From Bradyrhizobium sp. SRL28 (GTDB lineage: Bacteria > Pseudomonadota > Alphaproteobacteria > Rhizobiales > Xanthobacteraceae), in assembly GCF_018596315.1 (NCBI RefSeq), contig NZ_JAHEAG010000005.1, forward strand, positions 124,001 to 188,000: a stretch of DNA of 64,000 nt. Direction: 5' to 3'. Position numbers and translations under genes: made by a program. Positions 9,022 to 18,065 of the stretch are shown here, piece after piece. The notes below the pieces were generated by a model. It saw only the letters and a program-made list of their open reading frames with translations, was not told where the DNA came from and did no database searches. The first letter of the stretch is position 1, and the number at the start of each line of letters is the position of its first letter.

Positions 9022-9951
9022 CTATCGTCTGGGCCGCTTGAGCCAGCGCCGGTACGCATCTTTCGGAATCGTCATCGCCGCTACCCCCGCCATGACAAGC
9101 ACCAGACCAAGCGCCAGGTTCGGCGGCACAGCTTCGCCGAGCAGCACCACCGACAGGCCGACGCCGATCGGGATGCGCAAATAGCCTTGCGCGTTGGTGG
9201 TGAGCGTGCCGAGCCGCGTCAGGCACATGTAGAACAGCATCAACCCGAAGGCGCTCGAGACTATTCCCATCGCGGCCGTGGCGACCAGCGCCTCGGCCGT
9301 CGGCCGCAAGGTCCAGGGATGGTCTATGATCAGCGCGAACGGCAACAGCACCATGCCGCCGAACAAGAGCGAGCCCGCGGCTACCACCATCGGGTCGTAG
9401 TCGGTCAGCCGCAGACCGAAGATCGTGGCGCAGGCGAACGAGATGGTGGCGATCAGGATGACGATCTCGGCAAGGATATTGGCATCGAGGGTCGCGAGCG
9501 CGTCGAGGCCGATGATCACGGCCGTTCCGACAAGCCCCAGAATGGCGCCGGCAAGCTTGAGCAGCGTGGCCGGCTCGTGCCGCGTAATGCCCCAGGTGAT
9601 GAGAAAGGCGAAGATCGGCGTGGTCGAGGCCAGCACCACCGTATTTGACGCCGGCACATATTGCTGCGCCCAGGTGATCAGCAGGAACGGAAACGTCGAA
9701 TTGATGGTCTGTTGCTGGGCGAACAGCTTCCAGGCCCTGGCTTCCACAGGCATCGGGATCCCGCGGACGCGCAAGACCACGAGCAGAAAGCCTGCGGCGA
9801 TCAGCGAGCGCACCGAGATGAAAGTGATCGGCGGGAACGAGCCGAGGCCGATCTTGGTCAGCGGATAGGTCGAACTCCAGCAGCACGCCAGCGCGAGCAG
9901 CAATGCATAGTCGCGCCAGCCGCGACGGGCCTGTGGCGCGTCAGGTGGCAA
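9022..9951 (-). CDS. EamA family (DMT superfamily) transporter
   Basis: The 309-residue protein consists of about ten hydrophobic helices arranged as two EamA repeats (WSSTYPLTKIGLG early, and ASTTPIFAFLITWGI and LGTLTTNAQGYL later), as in inner-membrane drug/metabolite exporters of amino acids or related compounds. The substrate is unknown. Its start overlaps the end of the thioesterase gene by eleven bases, so the two form an operon. Confidence 0.88.
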   Translation of the reverse strand: MPPDAPQARRGWRDYALLLALACCWSSTYPLTKIGLGSFPPITFISVRSLIAAGFLLVVLRVRGIPMPVEARAWKLFAQQQTINSTFPFLLITWAQQYVPASNTVVLASTTPIFAFLITWGITRHEPATLLKLAGAILGLVGTAVIIGLDALATLDANILAEIVILIATISFACATIFGLRLTDYDPMVVAAGSLLFGGMVLLPFALIIDHPWTLRPTAEALVATAAMGIVSSAFGLMLFYMCLTRLGTLTTNAQGYLRIPIGVGLSVVLLGEAVPPNLALGLVLVMAGVAAMTIPKDAYRRWLKRPRR

Positions 9952-10429
9952 CGGCGCCTGTGCCTGCCGGCTTCTTCCACTTCACCCGCTTGATGGTGCC
10001 TGAGAAGGTGAACAGCGAGCGATCGCCCGATTTCAGCACGCCGCGCAGGAAGATCAGCGAGCCGCCGGCGCGGGTGATTTCGCCCTCGCATTCGACCAGT
10101 TCGCCCTCGCGCGCGGCGTCGAGAAACTCGCAGGCGAACGACACCGTGACGCCCGGTCCTTCCAGCACGGAGGAGGCGATCGCAAACAGGCAGTAATCGG
10201 CGAACGACATGAAGCAGCCGCCATGGACGTTGCGCTGGCCGTTGAGGTGTTTTTTCTCGACCCGGAACGCACATTGCACGCGGCCGTTTTCGTCCATCCG
10301 GTGCCAGAACGGGCCGTTATGGGTCTCAAAACTGTCGCGGGTCCAGGTCCGCCAGCCGGCAAATTCGCCCTCGGTTTCGACGTAAAGGTCAGGGCGGTCG
10401 CGGAATGCGTTTTGGGGGAGCTCGTTCAC
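9941..10429 (-). CDS. PaaI/YdiI-type hotdog-fold thioesterase
   Basis: The 162-residue product has the hotdog core with HGGCFMSFADYCLFAIA, where the HGG and the following acidic residue form the acyl-CoA thioesterase active site, and the strand CEGEITRAGGSLIFLRG. The fold acts as a cytoplasmic dimer or tetramer on acyl- or aryl-CoA. The natural substrate cannot be inferred. It overlaps the EamA transporter gene by eleven bases and is divergent from purL. Confidence 0.85.
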   Translation of the reverse strand: MNELPQNAFRDRPDLYVETEGEFAGWRTWTRDSFETHNGPFWHRMDENGRVQCAFRVEKKHLNGQRNVHGGCFMSFADYCLFAIASSVLEGPGVTVSFACEFLDAAREGELVECEGEITRAGGSLIFLRGVLKSGDRSLFTFSGTIKRVKWKKPAGTGAVAT

Positions 10430-10591
10430 TAAAAATGGCCCTTCAATTCGGTGTTTCCGCCCTTAAATCCGATCCGGGAAGGATGTGCAAACGCCGATCC
10501 TGCAAGCCTCCCCCCGCAAAGCTCTGGACAGGGCGGAAATGCGCCATAAAAGGCCTTTTCGCATCCCCTCGATCTTCCTATGAAGAGACCC

Positions 10592-12799
10592 ATGAACGAG
10601 CCCCAGATTACCCCCGAACTCGTCGCCAGCCATGGCCTGAAACCCGACGAATATGAGCGCATCCTCAAGCTGATCGGGCGGGTGCCGAGTTTCACTGAAC
10701 TGGGGATTTTCTCGGCGATGTGGAACGAGCATTGCTCGTACAAGTCCTCGCGCATCCACCTGCGGGGGCTCCCGACCAAGGCACCGTGGGTGATCCAGGG
10801 CCCGGGCGAGAACGCCGGTGTCATCGACATCGGCGACGGCCAGGCGGTGGTCTTCAAGATGGAGAGCCACAACCATCCGAGCTATATCGAGCCCTATCAG
10901 GGCGCGACGACGGGTGTCGGCGGTATTTTGCGCGACGTGTTCACGATGGGGGCGCGGCCGATTGCCTGCCTCAATGCGCTCTCGTTTGGCGCGCCGGAGC
11001 ATCCGAAGACACGCCATCTGGTGTCGGGCGTGGTGGCCGGCGTCGGCGGCTACGGCAATTCCTTCGGCGTGCCGACGGTTGGCGGGCAGGTGCGTTTCCA
11101 CACCCGCTATGACGGCAACATCCTGGTCAACGCGATGGCGGTTGGCCTCGCCGACACCGACAAGATTTTCTACGCGGCGGCCTCCGGCGTGAACATGCCG
11201 ATCGTCTATCTCGGCTCCAAGACCGGCCGCGACGGCATTCACGGCGCCTCGATGGCCTCGGCCGAATTCGACGACGATTCGGCCGAGAAGCGGCCGACGG
11301 TGCAGGTCGGCGATCCCTTTGCGGAAAAGCTGCTGCTGGAAGCCTGCCTCGAGATCATGGAAAAAGGTTGCGTGATCGCGATCCAGGACATGGGCGCGGC
11401 GGGCCTGACCTGCTCGGCGGTCGAGATGGGCGCCAAGGGCGACCTCGGCGTCGATCTCAATCTCGATGCGGTGCCGACGCGCGAAACCGGCATGAGCGCC
11501 TATGAGATGATGCTCTCCGAAAGCCAGGAGCGCATGCTCATGGTGCTCAAGCCCGAAAAGGAGCAAGAGGCCGAGGCGATCTTCCAGAAGTGGGGGCTGG
11601 ATTTCGCCGTCGTCGGCTACACCACGCCGAGCAAGCGCTTCGTGGTCAAGCATGGCGGCGACGTCATGGCCGATCTGCCGATCAAGGAATTGGGCGACGA
11701 GGCGCCGGTCTATGACCGCCCGCACGTTGCGTCCGCGGCGTTGCCGGTGGTGCACGCGCGTGAAGTGGAGCCGCCGCTCGGTATCTCGGCGGCGCTGGAA
11801 AAACTGATCGCCACGCCCGAGCTGTGCTCGAAGCGCTGGGTGTGGGAGCAATACGATCACGTCATTCTCGGCAATACCGTGCAGCGTCCCGGCGGCGATG
11901 CCGCCGTGGTGCGCGTGCAGGACGGGCCAAAGGGACTTGCGCTCACCGTCGACGTGACGCCGCGCTATTGTGAGGCCGATCCGTTCGAAGGCGGCAAGCA
12001 GGCCGTCGCCGAAGCCTGGCGCAACATCACGGCAGTCGGCGGCCGTCCGCTCGCGATCACCGACAATCTGAATTTCGGCAATCCGGAACGGCCCGAGATC
12101 ATGGGCCAGTTCGTCGGCTGCCTGAAGGGTATTTCCGAAGCCTGCAGCGCGCTCGATTTCCCGGTCGTGTCGGGCAACGTCTCGCTCTACAACGAAACCA
12201 ACGGCCGCGGCATCCTGCCGACGCCCTCGATCGGCGGCGTCGGGCTGCTCGACGACTTCACGAAATCTGCCACGCTGGCATTCAAGGCGGGCGGTGAAGC
12301 CATCCTGCTGATCGGCGACACCCAAGGCTGGCTCGGACAGTCCGTGTACCTGCGCGATGTCTGCGGCCGCGAAGAGGGCGCGCCGCCGCCGGTCGATCTC
12401 GCTGCCGAAAAACGCAATGGCGACGTGGTGCGCGGCATGATCCACGCCGGCACCGCGACCGCGGTGCATGACGTTTCCGACGGCGGCTTGCTGATCGCGC
12501 TCGCCGAGATGGCGATGGCGAGCGGGATCGGCGCGCAGCTATTGGCGGCATCGAGCTCGATCGTGCCGCACGCCTACTGGTTCGGCGAGGATCAGGCGCG
12601 CTACATCGTGACGGTGCCGGCGGCGGACGCCGGCCTGGTGCTGGCCAAGATGAAGGGCGCGGGCGTGCCCTGTACGCGGATCGGCACCACGGGCGGCGAT
12701 GCGATTGCGGTTGCCGGTGAAACGGCGGTGTCGGTGGATGCGCTCAAATCGGCATTCGAACGCTGGCTGCCGGCCTATATGAGCGGCAAGGCGTCGTAG
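10592..12799 (+). CDS. purL: phosphoribosylformylglycinamidine synthase subunit PurL
   Basis: PurL is the large ATP-dependent subunit that makes FGAM from FGAR with ammonia from PurQ. The 735-residue product is the short form used with PurS and PurQ. It carries [18 protein letters not shown], the ESHNHPS ATP-binding motif and [15 protein letters not shown] chose the second ATG (10592, [16 protein letters not shown]) because AAGAGA lies in front of it; the ATG at 10580 has no ribosome site. It is separated from purQ by 4.6 kb of unrelated genes and a terminator, so it needs its own promoter. Confidence 0.96.
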   Translation: MNEPQITPELVASHGLKPDEYERILKLIGRVPSFTELGIFSAMWNEHCSYKSSRIHLRGLPTKAPWVIQGPGENAGVIDIGDGQAVVFKMESHNHPSYIEPYQGATTGVGGILRDVFTMGARPIACLNALSFGAPEHPKTRHLVSGVVAGVGGYGNSFGVPTVGGQVRFHTRYDGNILVNAMAVGLADTDKIFYAAASGVNMPIVYLGSKTGRDGIHGASMASAEFDDDSAEKRPTVQVGDPFAEKLLLEACLEIMEKGCVIAIQDMGAAGLTCSAVEMGAKGDLGVDLNLDAVPTRETGMSAYEMMLSESQERMLMVLKPEKEQEAEAIFQKWGLDFAVVGYTTPSKRFVVKHGGDVMADLPIKELGDEAPVYDRPHVASAALPVVHAREVEPPLGISAALEKLIATPELCSKRWVWEQYDHVILGNTVQRPGGDAAVVRVQDGPKGLALTVDVTPRYCEADPFEGGKQAVAEAWRNITAVGGRPLAITDNLNFGNPERPEIMGQFVGCLKGISEACSALDFPVVSGNVSLYNETNGRGILPTPSIGGVGLLDDFTKSATLAFKAGGEAILLIGDTQGWLGQSVYLRDVCGREEGAPPPVDLAAEKRNGDVVRGMIHAGTATAVHDVSDGGLLIALAEMAMASGIGAQLLAASSSIVPHAYWFGEDQARYIVTVPAADAGLVLAKMKGAGVPCTRIGTTGGDAIAVAGETAVSVDALKSAFERWLPAYMSGKAS

Positions 12800-12805
12800 G
12801 CGCTT

Positions 12806-12888
12806 GTAGCCCGGATGGAGCGCAGCGCAATCCGGGGATTTCGCGGCGATACCGGTCCCGGGTTGCGCTGCGCTCCACCCGGGCTACG
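12806..12888. repeat. palindromic intergenic repeat (GTAGCCCGGATGGAGCGCAG type)
   Basis: Inverted repeat whose arms read GTAGCCCGGATGGAGCGCAG and the near-exact complement ending GGGCTAC, around a GC-rich centre. It lies between the convergent purL and acyltransferase genes. The family is recognisable as a widespread repeat in Bradyrhizobium-like genomes. Confidence 0.85.
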
Positions 12889-12893
12889 GACCT

Positions 12894-14078
12894 TCACAGC
12901 ACCTTCGTCGCGCCCGGGATCTGCCGCAGCGCCCGCGTCAAAGCCCAACTGAATGCGACTGTCAGCACGAATCCGACCGTGGCCTTGACGATCGCCGGCA
13001 GGTCATAGTCGAACAGCCAGTATTGCAGCCACAGCGCGATCGGGTAGTGCACCAGGAACATGCCGTAGGCGTCCTGCTGCATCGGATCGAGCAGCCTGGC
13101 TGAGCCTGATTGCCTGAACCTCTGGAAAAAGGCCAGGATCAGAAACATGATGGCCACGCTGAAGACAGTGAAGCAGATGGCATAGAGCGCTTCGTACCAG
13201 TCCGGCAACGGCGACGGGTTGCCCAGTATTTCGCGCTTGATGAAGATCAGCATCCACAACAAGCAATACGGAACGATCGCCAGCACCATCCAGTCCCAGC
13301 TGACCTTCGCCATCCGGCCGTCTGCCGCGAGCAGCCCGCGATCCATTTGCGCAACGCCGATGCCGGCACCGAAAAAGAAGTAGGTCGCATAGAGCATCAC
13401 GCGCCCGTGCTGGACCGAGAACGGCCCGAACTCAAACCAGCTGCTTGGTCCGTAGTGAACCAGCCCGGGAATGTAGAACGCCATGGTGACGGCAAGCATG
13501 ACCGCAAAGAACACCGCGGGTCGGCGGCGGCCGTGCAGCGAGAGCCGATTGATCGGATCGAGCAGATTGGGCGACAGCCGGTACAGCAGGCAGGCAACCA
13601 GGTCGAAGGCGAACAAGACCCAGAGAAACCAGATCGGCCCGCTCGGCCACGGGCCCTTCGTGATCATATTCCAATAGTATTCCGAAAAGCCGATCTCGGG
13701 ATGGTGCCGCAGGGAGATGGCGTAATAGGCGATCGGAATGACCGTGAAGGCGCAGATCACGAAGGGTAAGCCAAGCCGAAGCAGGCGGTCTTGCAAATAG
13801 CCCAGCGGACCCTTCCGGGCGATACCCGACCAGGCGAACAGTCCCGACAGGAAAAAGAACATCGCCATGAAGAAACTGTCAGTGGCGAGCACGATCATGT
13901 CGAAGCCGAAGAAGTACTTCGGATCGGTATGACCGAAATAAGTATAGGGGATGACGGCGTGGTGCAGCAGCACCACCAGCGTCAGGAAAGTGCGGGCGCG
14001 GTCGAGCGAAGGGTTTCGCGTTTTGGCTTTGGGCACCGCGCTCACGTCGGCTTGCCCCACGGCAGAAATCGATGTCAT
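12894..14078 (-). CDS. acyltransferase 3 family membrane protein
   Basis: The 394-residue protein has about ten transmembrane helices and the acyltransferase-3 entry motif: SLDRARTFLTLVVLLHHAV with the conserved Arg and His, then FFFLSGLFAW and a late FLVHYPIALW. Such enzymes (OafA, OpgC, NodX types) transfer acetyl, succinyl or other acyl groups to exported glycans at the inner membrane. Residues 1-25 are a hydrophilic leader. The glycan target is not shown by the context, since the neighbours are unrelated. Confidence 0.87.
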   Translation of the reverse strand: MTSISAVGQADVSAVPKAKTRNPSLDRARTFLTLVVLLHHAVIPYTYFGHTDPKYFFGFDMIVLATDSFFMAMFFFLSGLFAWSGIARKGPLGYLQDRLLRLGLPFVICAFTVIPIAYYAISLRHHPEIGFSEYYWNMITKGPWPSGPIWFLWVLFAFDLVACLLYRLSPNLLDPINRLSLHGRRRPAVFFAVMLAVTMAFYIPGLVHYGPSSWFEFGPFSVQHGRVMLYATYFFFGAGIGVAQMDRGLLAADGRMAKVSWDWMVLAIVPYCLLWMLIFIKREILGNPSPLPDWYEALYAICFTVFSVAIMFLILAFFQRFRQSGSARLLDPMQQDAYGMFLVHYPIALWLQYWLFDYDLPAIVKATVGFVLTVAFSWALTRALRQIPGATKVL

Positions 14079-14205
14079 GCGCGCCTCCCGGCCAGGCTGT
14101 TCGTGTCAAATGTTGCAGCCGGGAACCCGATTCAGCAAGCCTTATGACCCACCGCGCATTATGACGCAGCGCGTGGCAATGCGGCAAATTCTTTGAATCA
14201 GGCTC

Positions 14206-14565
14206 TCAGGCCACTTCCTCGATCGTCACCTTGTCGGGGTAGAACGCCAGATGGCCCGCGATCTCGGCCATGGCCGGGAAGGGCGTCTCATAGGTCCAGA
14301 TCGAATTTTCGAGGCGCTTGCCGTCGGCATTGATGCTGAAGTAATTCGCATCCCCCTTGTAGGGGCAGTGCGTGGTCCGCTCGGTGCGGGCCAGGAGCGC
14401 CATATTGGCATCCTCGCGCGGCACATATTGCACCGCCGGATAGCTGGCTTCCTTCAGGGTCAGCGCATGGGTGGTATCGGCGATCACCACGCCGCCCACC
14501 GAGACCCGGACGCGCCTGGGGTTTGCCGTAATCGTGATCGGATGGTCGGGACCGGGCAATTTCAT
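14206..14565 (-). CDS. DUF427 domain-containing protein
   Basis: The 119-residue protein matches the DUF427 family: the VRVSVGGVVIADT strand, YPAVQYVPREDA, and the HCPYKGDANYFS motif with Cys and Tyr characteristic of the family. The domain folds as a small beta-tent; its biochemical role is not established. It is probably cytoplasmic, and a single gene in the gap between the acyltransferase and bolA. Confidence 0.88.
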   Translation of the reverse strand: MKLPGPDHPITITANPRRVRVSVGGVVIADTTHALTLKEASYPAVQYVPREDANMALLARTERTTHCPYKGDANYFSINADGKRLENSIWTYETPFPAMAEIAGHLAFYPDKVTIEEVA

Positions 14566-14749
14566 GATTTTGAGCCTCTTTTTAGGTCAGCCCGAAATGA
14601 TCGGGCGCGACCAGATCTCGCGGTGTCAAACGGTTGGGCCAGGAATATAGTGTCGTCAGGCGTGACCTAGAAGAGCGTACGCGCTAGGTTGGGCCGTCAC
14701 GGTCGCGCGAGCGGGCTGTGATTCGAAATACCTGACGGAGACATGCTGG

Positions 14750-14986
14750 ATGCCGATGGACGCCCACGATATCGAATCGATGATCAAGGCAGCTATCCCC
14801 GATGCCGAGGTGACGATCCGCGATCTCGCAGGCGACGGCGACCACTACGCCGCGACCGTGATCTCGGAATCTTTCCGCGGCAAGTCGCGCGTGCAGCAGC
14901 ACCAGATCGTCTACCAGTCGCTCAAGGGGCAGATGGGCGGCTTGCTGCATGCGCTGGCGCTGCAGACCGGAGTACCGGAAGGCTAG
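14750..14986 (+). CDS. bolA: BolA family protein
   Basis: The 78-residue protein is a compact BolA fold: IESMIKAAIPDAEVTIRDL, an HYAATVISESF strand and the signature HQIVYQSLKGQMGG. BolA proteins pair with the monothiol glutaredoxin GrxD in [2Fe-2S] trafficking. grxD lies 4.6 kb downstream on the same strand; in many alphaproteobacteria purL, bolA and grxD are neighbours, so the genes between look like later insertions (inference). An ATG two codons downstream is an alternative start. Confidence 0.92.
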   Translation: MPMDAHDIESMIKAAIPDAEVTIRDLAGDGDHYAATVISESFRGKSRVQQHQIVYQSLKGQMGGLLHALALQTGVPEG

Positions 14987-15013
14987 GCCCCGACGAACCG
15001 CGTAGGGGCACCG

Positions 15014-16192
15014 ATGACGGACAATCCGCACGGGGCATTGTTTCGCCCGATCGTGCCGCACCAGCACAGCCGCGTCACTTACGTCGAGCTGTTCTTCGAC
15101 CTCGTCTTCGTCTTTGCAGTTACCCAGATCTCGCACGCGCTGCTGGCTCACTTTACGCTGCTGGGCGCGCTGCAGGTCACGGTGCTGTTTCTCGCGGTGT
15201 GGTGGGTGTGGGTTTTCACCTCCTGGATCACCAACTGGCTCAATCCCGAAAAGACTCCGGTCCGGCTGCTGCTGTTTGCCATGATGCTGGGCGGGCTGGT
15301 GCTGTCGACCTCGATCCCGAAGGCGTTTGAGGAGCGGGGATTATGGTTCGCCATCGCCTATGCGGCGATGCAGATCGGCAAGACGATATTTCTGTGGTTG
15401 TCCACGCCGCCCTCGCGCCCGCGGACACGCATGAACGCCATCCGGATCGCCGCCTGGCTGTCGATGTCGGCGATCTTCTGGATCGCCGGCGGGGTGATGG
15501 AAGGTCAGTCGCGATTGGTGCTCTGGGCGATCGCGCTCGTCATCGAATATATTTCGCCGGCGGTGCGGTTCTGGATTCCCCGCTATGGTGCGTCCTCCGT
15601 CGCGGACTGGATGATCGAAGGCGGCCACATGGCCGAGCGCTGCGCGCTCTTCATCATCATCGCGCTCGGCGAATCCATCGTCGTCATCGGCGCGACCTTT
15701 GCCGAACTGACGTGGACGACCGAAAACGTTCTGGCGTTCGTCACAGCCTTTACGGGCAGCCTCGCGATGTGGTGGATCTATTTCCACGTCGGTGCGGAAG
15801 CCGGCTCCGAGCAGCTTTCAAAATCGAGTGAGCCGGGAAGGCTGGCGCGTCTGGCCTATACCTATCTGCACATGCCGATCGTTGCAGGTATCATCGTTTC
15901 AGCGGTGGCCGACGAACTCGTGCTGAAACACCCGAGCGGGCATTCCGATCTCAAGACGGTGATTAGCGCGATCGGAGGCCCCTTGCTATTTTTGTTCGGG
16001 ACCATCCTGTTCAAGTACAGCTTTCGCGGCTTTCTTCAGCTCTCGCACGGTGTCGGCATCATCGCACTGTGCGTGCTCGCATGGTTCGCAAGCGACCTTT
16101 CGCCGCTGGTGCTGTCCATCCTGACCGCTGCGATCATGATGATGGTCGCGGTGTGGGAGTCGATCTCGCTGCGGTCCGGTCCGGCAGAGTAG
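15014..16192 (+). CDS. low temperature requirement protein A (LtrA) family membrane protein
   Basis: The 392-residue protein has ten or so transmembrane helices with the LtrA hallmarks: VTYVELFFDLVFVFAVTQI at the N-terminus, WWVWVFTSWITNWL, and HMAERCALFIIIALGESI in the middle. LtrA was named for cold growth in Listeria; its transport or enzymatic role is unknown. It follows bolA by 27 bases on the same strand, which allows cotranscription, but no functional link is evident. Confidence 0.88.
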   Translation: MTDNPHGALFRPIVPHQHSRVTYVELFFDLVFVFAVTQISHALLAHFTLLGALQVTVLFLAVWWVWVFTSWITNWLNPEKTPVRLLLFAMMLGGLVLSTSIPKAFEERGLWFAIAYAAMQIGKTIFLWLSTPPSRPRTRMNAIRIAAWLSMSAIFWIAGGVMEGQSRLVLWAIALVIEYISPAVRFWIPRYGASSVADWMIEGGHMAERCALFIIIALGESIVVIGATFAELTWTTENVLAFVTAFTGSLAMWWIYFHVGAEAGSEQLSKSSEPGRLARLAYTYLHMPIVAGIIVSAVADELVLKHPSGHSDLKTVISAIGGPLLFLFGTILFKYSFRGFLQLSHGVGIIALCVLAWFASDLSPLVLSILTAAIMMMVAVWESISLRSGPAE

Positions 16193-16197
16193 CGCCT

Positions 16198-16431
16198 TTA
16201 ATCAGGCAGCGATCGTCTGACCGGCATGAATGGCGAGGTGCTGTGCTGATCGACGACGTTTCGAAGAACGAGAGTTGACAATTGCACGACAAGCGCCCGC
16301 AGTCTGGCGTTTTCCTCGATGAGGGACGCCCGTTCGGTGTCGGCCTCTTGATCCCAAGCCGAGTCCGCGTGAGCGGACGACGAGCTGGAAAATTCGCTCC
16401 GATGGCCGGACGTTGGATACGCATTTCCCAT
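16198..16431 (-). CDS. small hypothetical protein with short leucine-rich coil
   Basis: The 77-residue product has a Ser-rich N-terminus, an acidic middle and a short amphipathic stretch (ENARLRALVVQLSTLVLRN) that could form a coiled coil. I recall similar ENxRLRxLVVQLS proteins annotated as hypothetical in Bradyrhizobium, but this is memory rather than a search. The ATG at 16431 is chosen because AGGGGAT lies just upstream; in-frame starts at 16440 and 16563 exist. It is convergent with ltrA. No function is proposed. Confidence 0.5.
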   Translation of the reverse strand: MGNAYPTSGHRSEFSSSSSAHADSAWDQEADTERASLIEENARLRALVVQLSTLVLRNVVDQHSTSPFMPVRRSLPD

Positions 16432-16707
16432 GACTAACATCCCCTGGCACGAACTCACCCCTAGCCGAGCCTGCCGCAGAAACTCGACTGAGTCCGCGTC
16501 AAAAGTTGGACGTTTCGAAGGGCAAACGGGAGCGCAGATGGAGCGTTTTGCGGGCGGGTCCATAAAGATGAAGATTTGTTAAGAAGTTTGTCTATAGTGA
16601 GCGCGGCAAAGGTGCGGGGACGCGCGGCGGCGTAGCATCTTTCCATCAGACCTTGACCAGCGCGATCACTCAGTGCCCACGGGCTGCCGTGGTGGGAATA
16701 CGCGCCT

Positions 16708-17007
16708 ATGAAACAAAGTGAAGCAAGAGTACGCATCATTCAGGAGTGGGATCGCTGGATCGTGACGCAAGCGATCGAGCAGGACAGGCCCACTGGAAAA
16801 GACTCGTTGAAGTTCTTCCATGAACTGCAGGACACCGGATCGTCGCTATTGGATTTCCAGTCTCGCGGGCAGGACAAGTGGCGGATCATTCACGCGTGGT
16901 TGCTGGGTGCAGACCGGTTGTTCGATGACTGGATATCCGCCGCGCCCCGGATCGCTCCATCACGCAGGATGCGGCCGGACCGCAGGAGATTGGTCTGCAA
17001 GACGTGA
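16708..17007 (+). CDS. small hypothetical protein (EWDRW type)
   Basis: The 99-residue product is rich in Trp, Asp and Arg (VRIIQEWDRWIVTQAI, FFHELQ, DKWRIIHAWLL) with no signal peptide or membrane segment. Similar small soluble proteins with an EWDRW start occur in Bradyrhizobium as hypotheticals, from memory. The last 20 residues become Arg-rich and may be less conserved. It ends 38 bases before the egtD stop, in convergent orientation. I propose no function. Confidence 0.6.
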   Translation: MKQSEARVRIIQEWDRWIVTQAIEQDRPTGKDSLKFFHELQDTGSSLLDFQSRGQDKWRIIHAWLLGADRLFDDWISAAPRIAPSRRMRPDRRRLVCKT

Positions 17008-17045
17008 GCTGCAACGACCCGAACTGCAACGCTCGCGCCCACTCC

Positions 17046-18017
17046 TCAGGCTGACGCCGCCAGCGCGTGAACCGAAAACATCCGGTCGCGGTCGGTCCAG
17101 GATTCCCGTACCGACCAGCCGGAGTCGCGCGCCAGTGCGGTGAAGCGGTCGAGGCTGTATTTGTAGCTCGACTCGGTGTGGATGCTCTCACCCGGGCGGA
17201 ATGAAAAATTCCGCCCGAGGATGCGGACGGTCTGCGCCTTCTTGGCGATCAGATGCATCTCGATGCGATGCCGCTCGCGGTTATAGACCGAGCGGTGCAT
17301 GAAGGCGGAAACGTCGAAATTGCCGCCGAGCTCGCGGTTGATGCGGACCAGAACGTTGAGATTGAATCGCGCGGTGACGCCGGCGGCGTCGTTATAGGCG
17401 TCGTAAAGCACCCGCTCGTTCTTTTCGAGGTCGACGCCGATGATCATCTGCGCGCCTTCGCCCAGAATGTCGCGCGCGCTGCGCAGGAAGGCCCGCGCTT
17501 CATCCGGCTCGAAATTGCCGAGCGTCGATCCCGGAAAGAACCCGACCTTGGGCATCCCTTCGATTTCGGCCGGCAGGGCAAACGGCGCGGTGAAATCGGC
17601 GGCAACCGGATAAACGCCGAGCTCGGGAAAATCCTTGCGCAAGGCGCCGGCCTGCGCGCTCAGGAAGTCACCGGAAATGTCGACCGGGACATAGGCGCCG
17701 AAATCGCAGCGCTGCAGCAGCAGGCGGACCTTGGTGGTGGCGCCGGCGCCGAATTCCACCAATGCGGCGCCCTTGGGGATGATGGAAGCGATCTCGTCGC
17801 CGCGGCTGCGCAGAATGCCGAGCTCGGTGCGGGTCGGATAATATTCCGGCAGGACTGTGATCTGCTCGAACAGCTCCGAGCCTGCGGCGTCGTAGAAATA
17901 TTTCGGCGACAGACGCTTCGGGAATTGCGAGAGGTCGCCGATCACGTCTCCGGCGAAGGCCGCAGTCTGCTCGTCGAACGGATAGCTTTTGGCCAAAGCG
18001 GCGGCGTGCACATTCAT
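17046..18017 (-). CDS. egtD: L-histidine N-alpha-methyltransferase (ergothioneine biosynthesis)
   Basis: EgtD trimethylates histidine to hercynine with three S-adenosylmethionines. The 323-residue product has the DUF2260-type fold: LSPKYFYDAAGSELFE, ILPEYYPTRTE-like substrate loop (VLPEYYPTRTE), VEFGAGATTKVRLLL as AdoMet motif I, GSTLGNFEP and YNDAAGVTARFN, which lines the histidine pocket. It is downstream of egtB (48 bases) on the same strand, so hercynine made here is the substrate of EgtB. No egtC, egtE or egtA gene lies in the window. Confidence 0.95.
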   Translation of the reverse strand: MNVHAAALAKSYPFDEQTAAFAGDVIGDLSQFPKRLSPKYFYDAAGSELFEQITVLPEYYPTRTELGILRSRGDEIASIIPKGAALVEFGAGATTKVRLLLQRCDFGAYVPVDISGDFLSAQAGALRKDFPELGVYPVAADFTAPFALPAEIEGMPKVGFFPGSTLGNFEPDEARAFLRSARDILGEGAQMIIGVDLEKNERVLYDAYNDAAGVTARFNLNVLVRINRELGGNFDVSAFMHRSVYNRERHRIEMHLIAKKAQTVRILGRNFSFRPGESIHTESSYKYSLDRFTALARDSGWSVRESWTDRDRMFSVHALAASA

Positions 18018-18065
18018 GATACTCTCCCGAACGCGCTTACCGGCGCGCTTCGATGATCGGAAATT

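Noticed and set aside
10463..12469. A 668-codon open frame on the minus strand opposite purL
   Set aside because: It is Arg/His/Asp-rich with no recognisable domain and lies fully antisense to an intact, conserved purL; long antisense frames are expected in GC-rich DNA.
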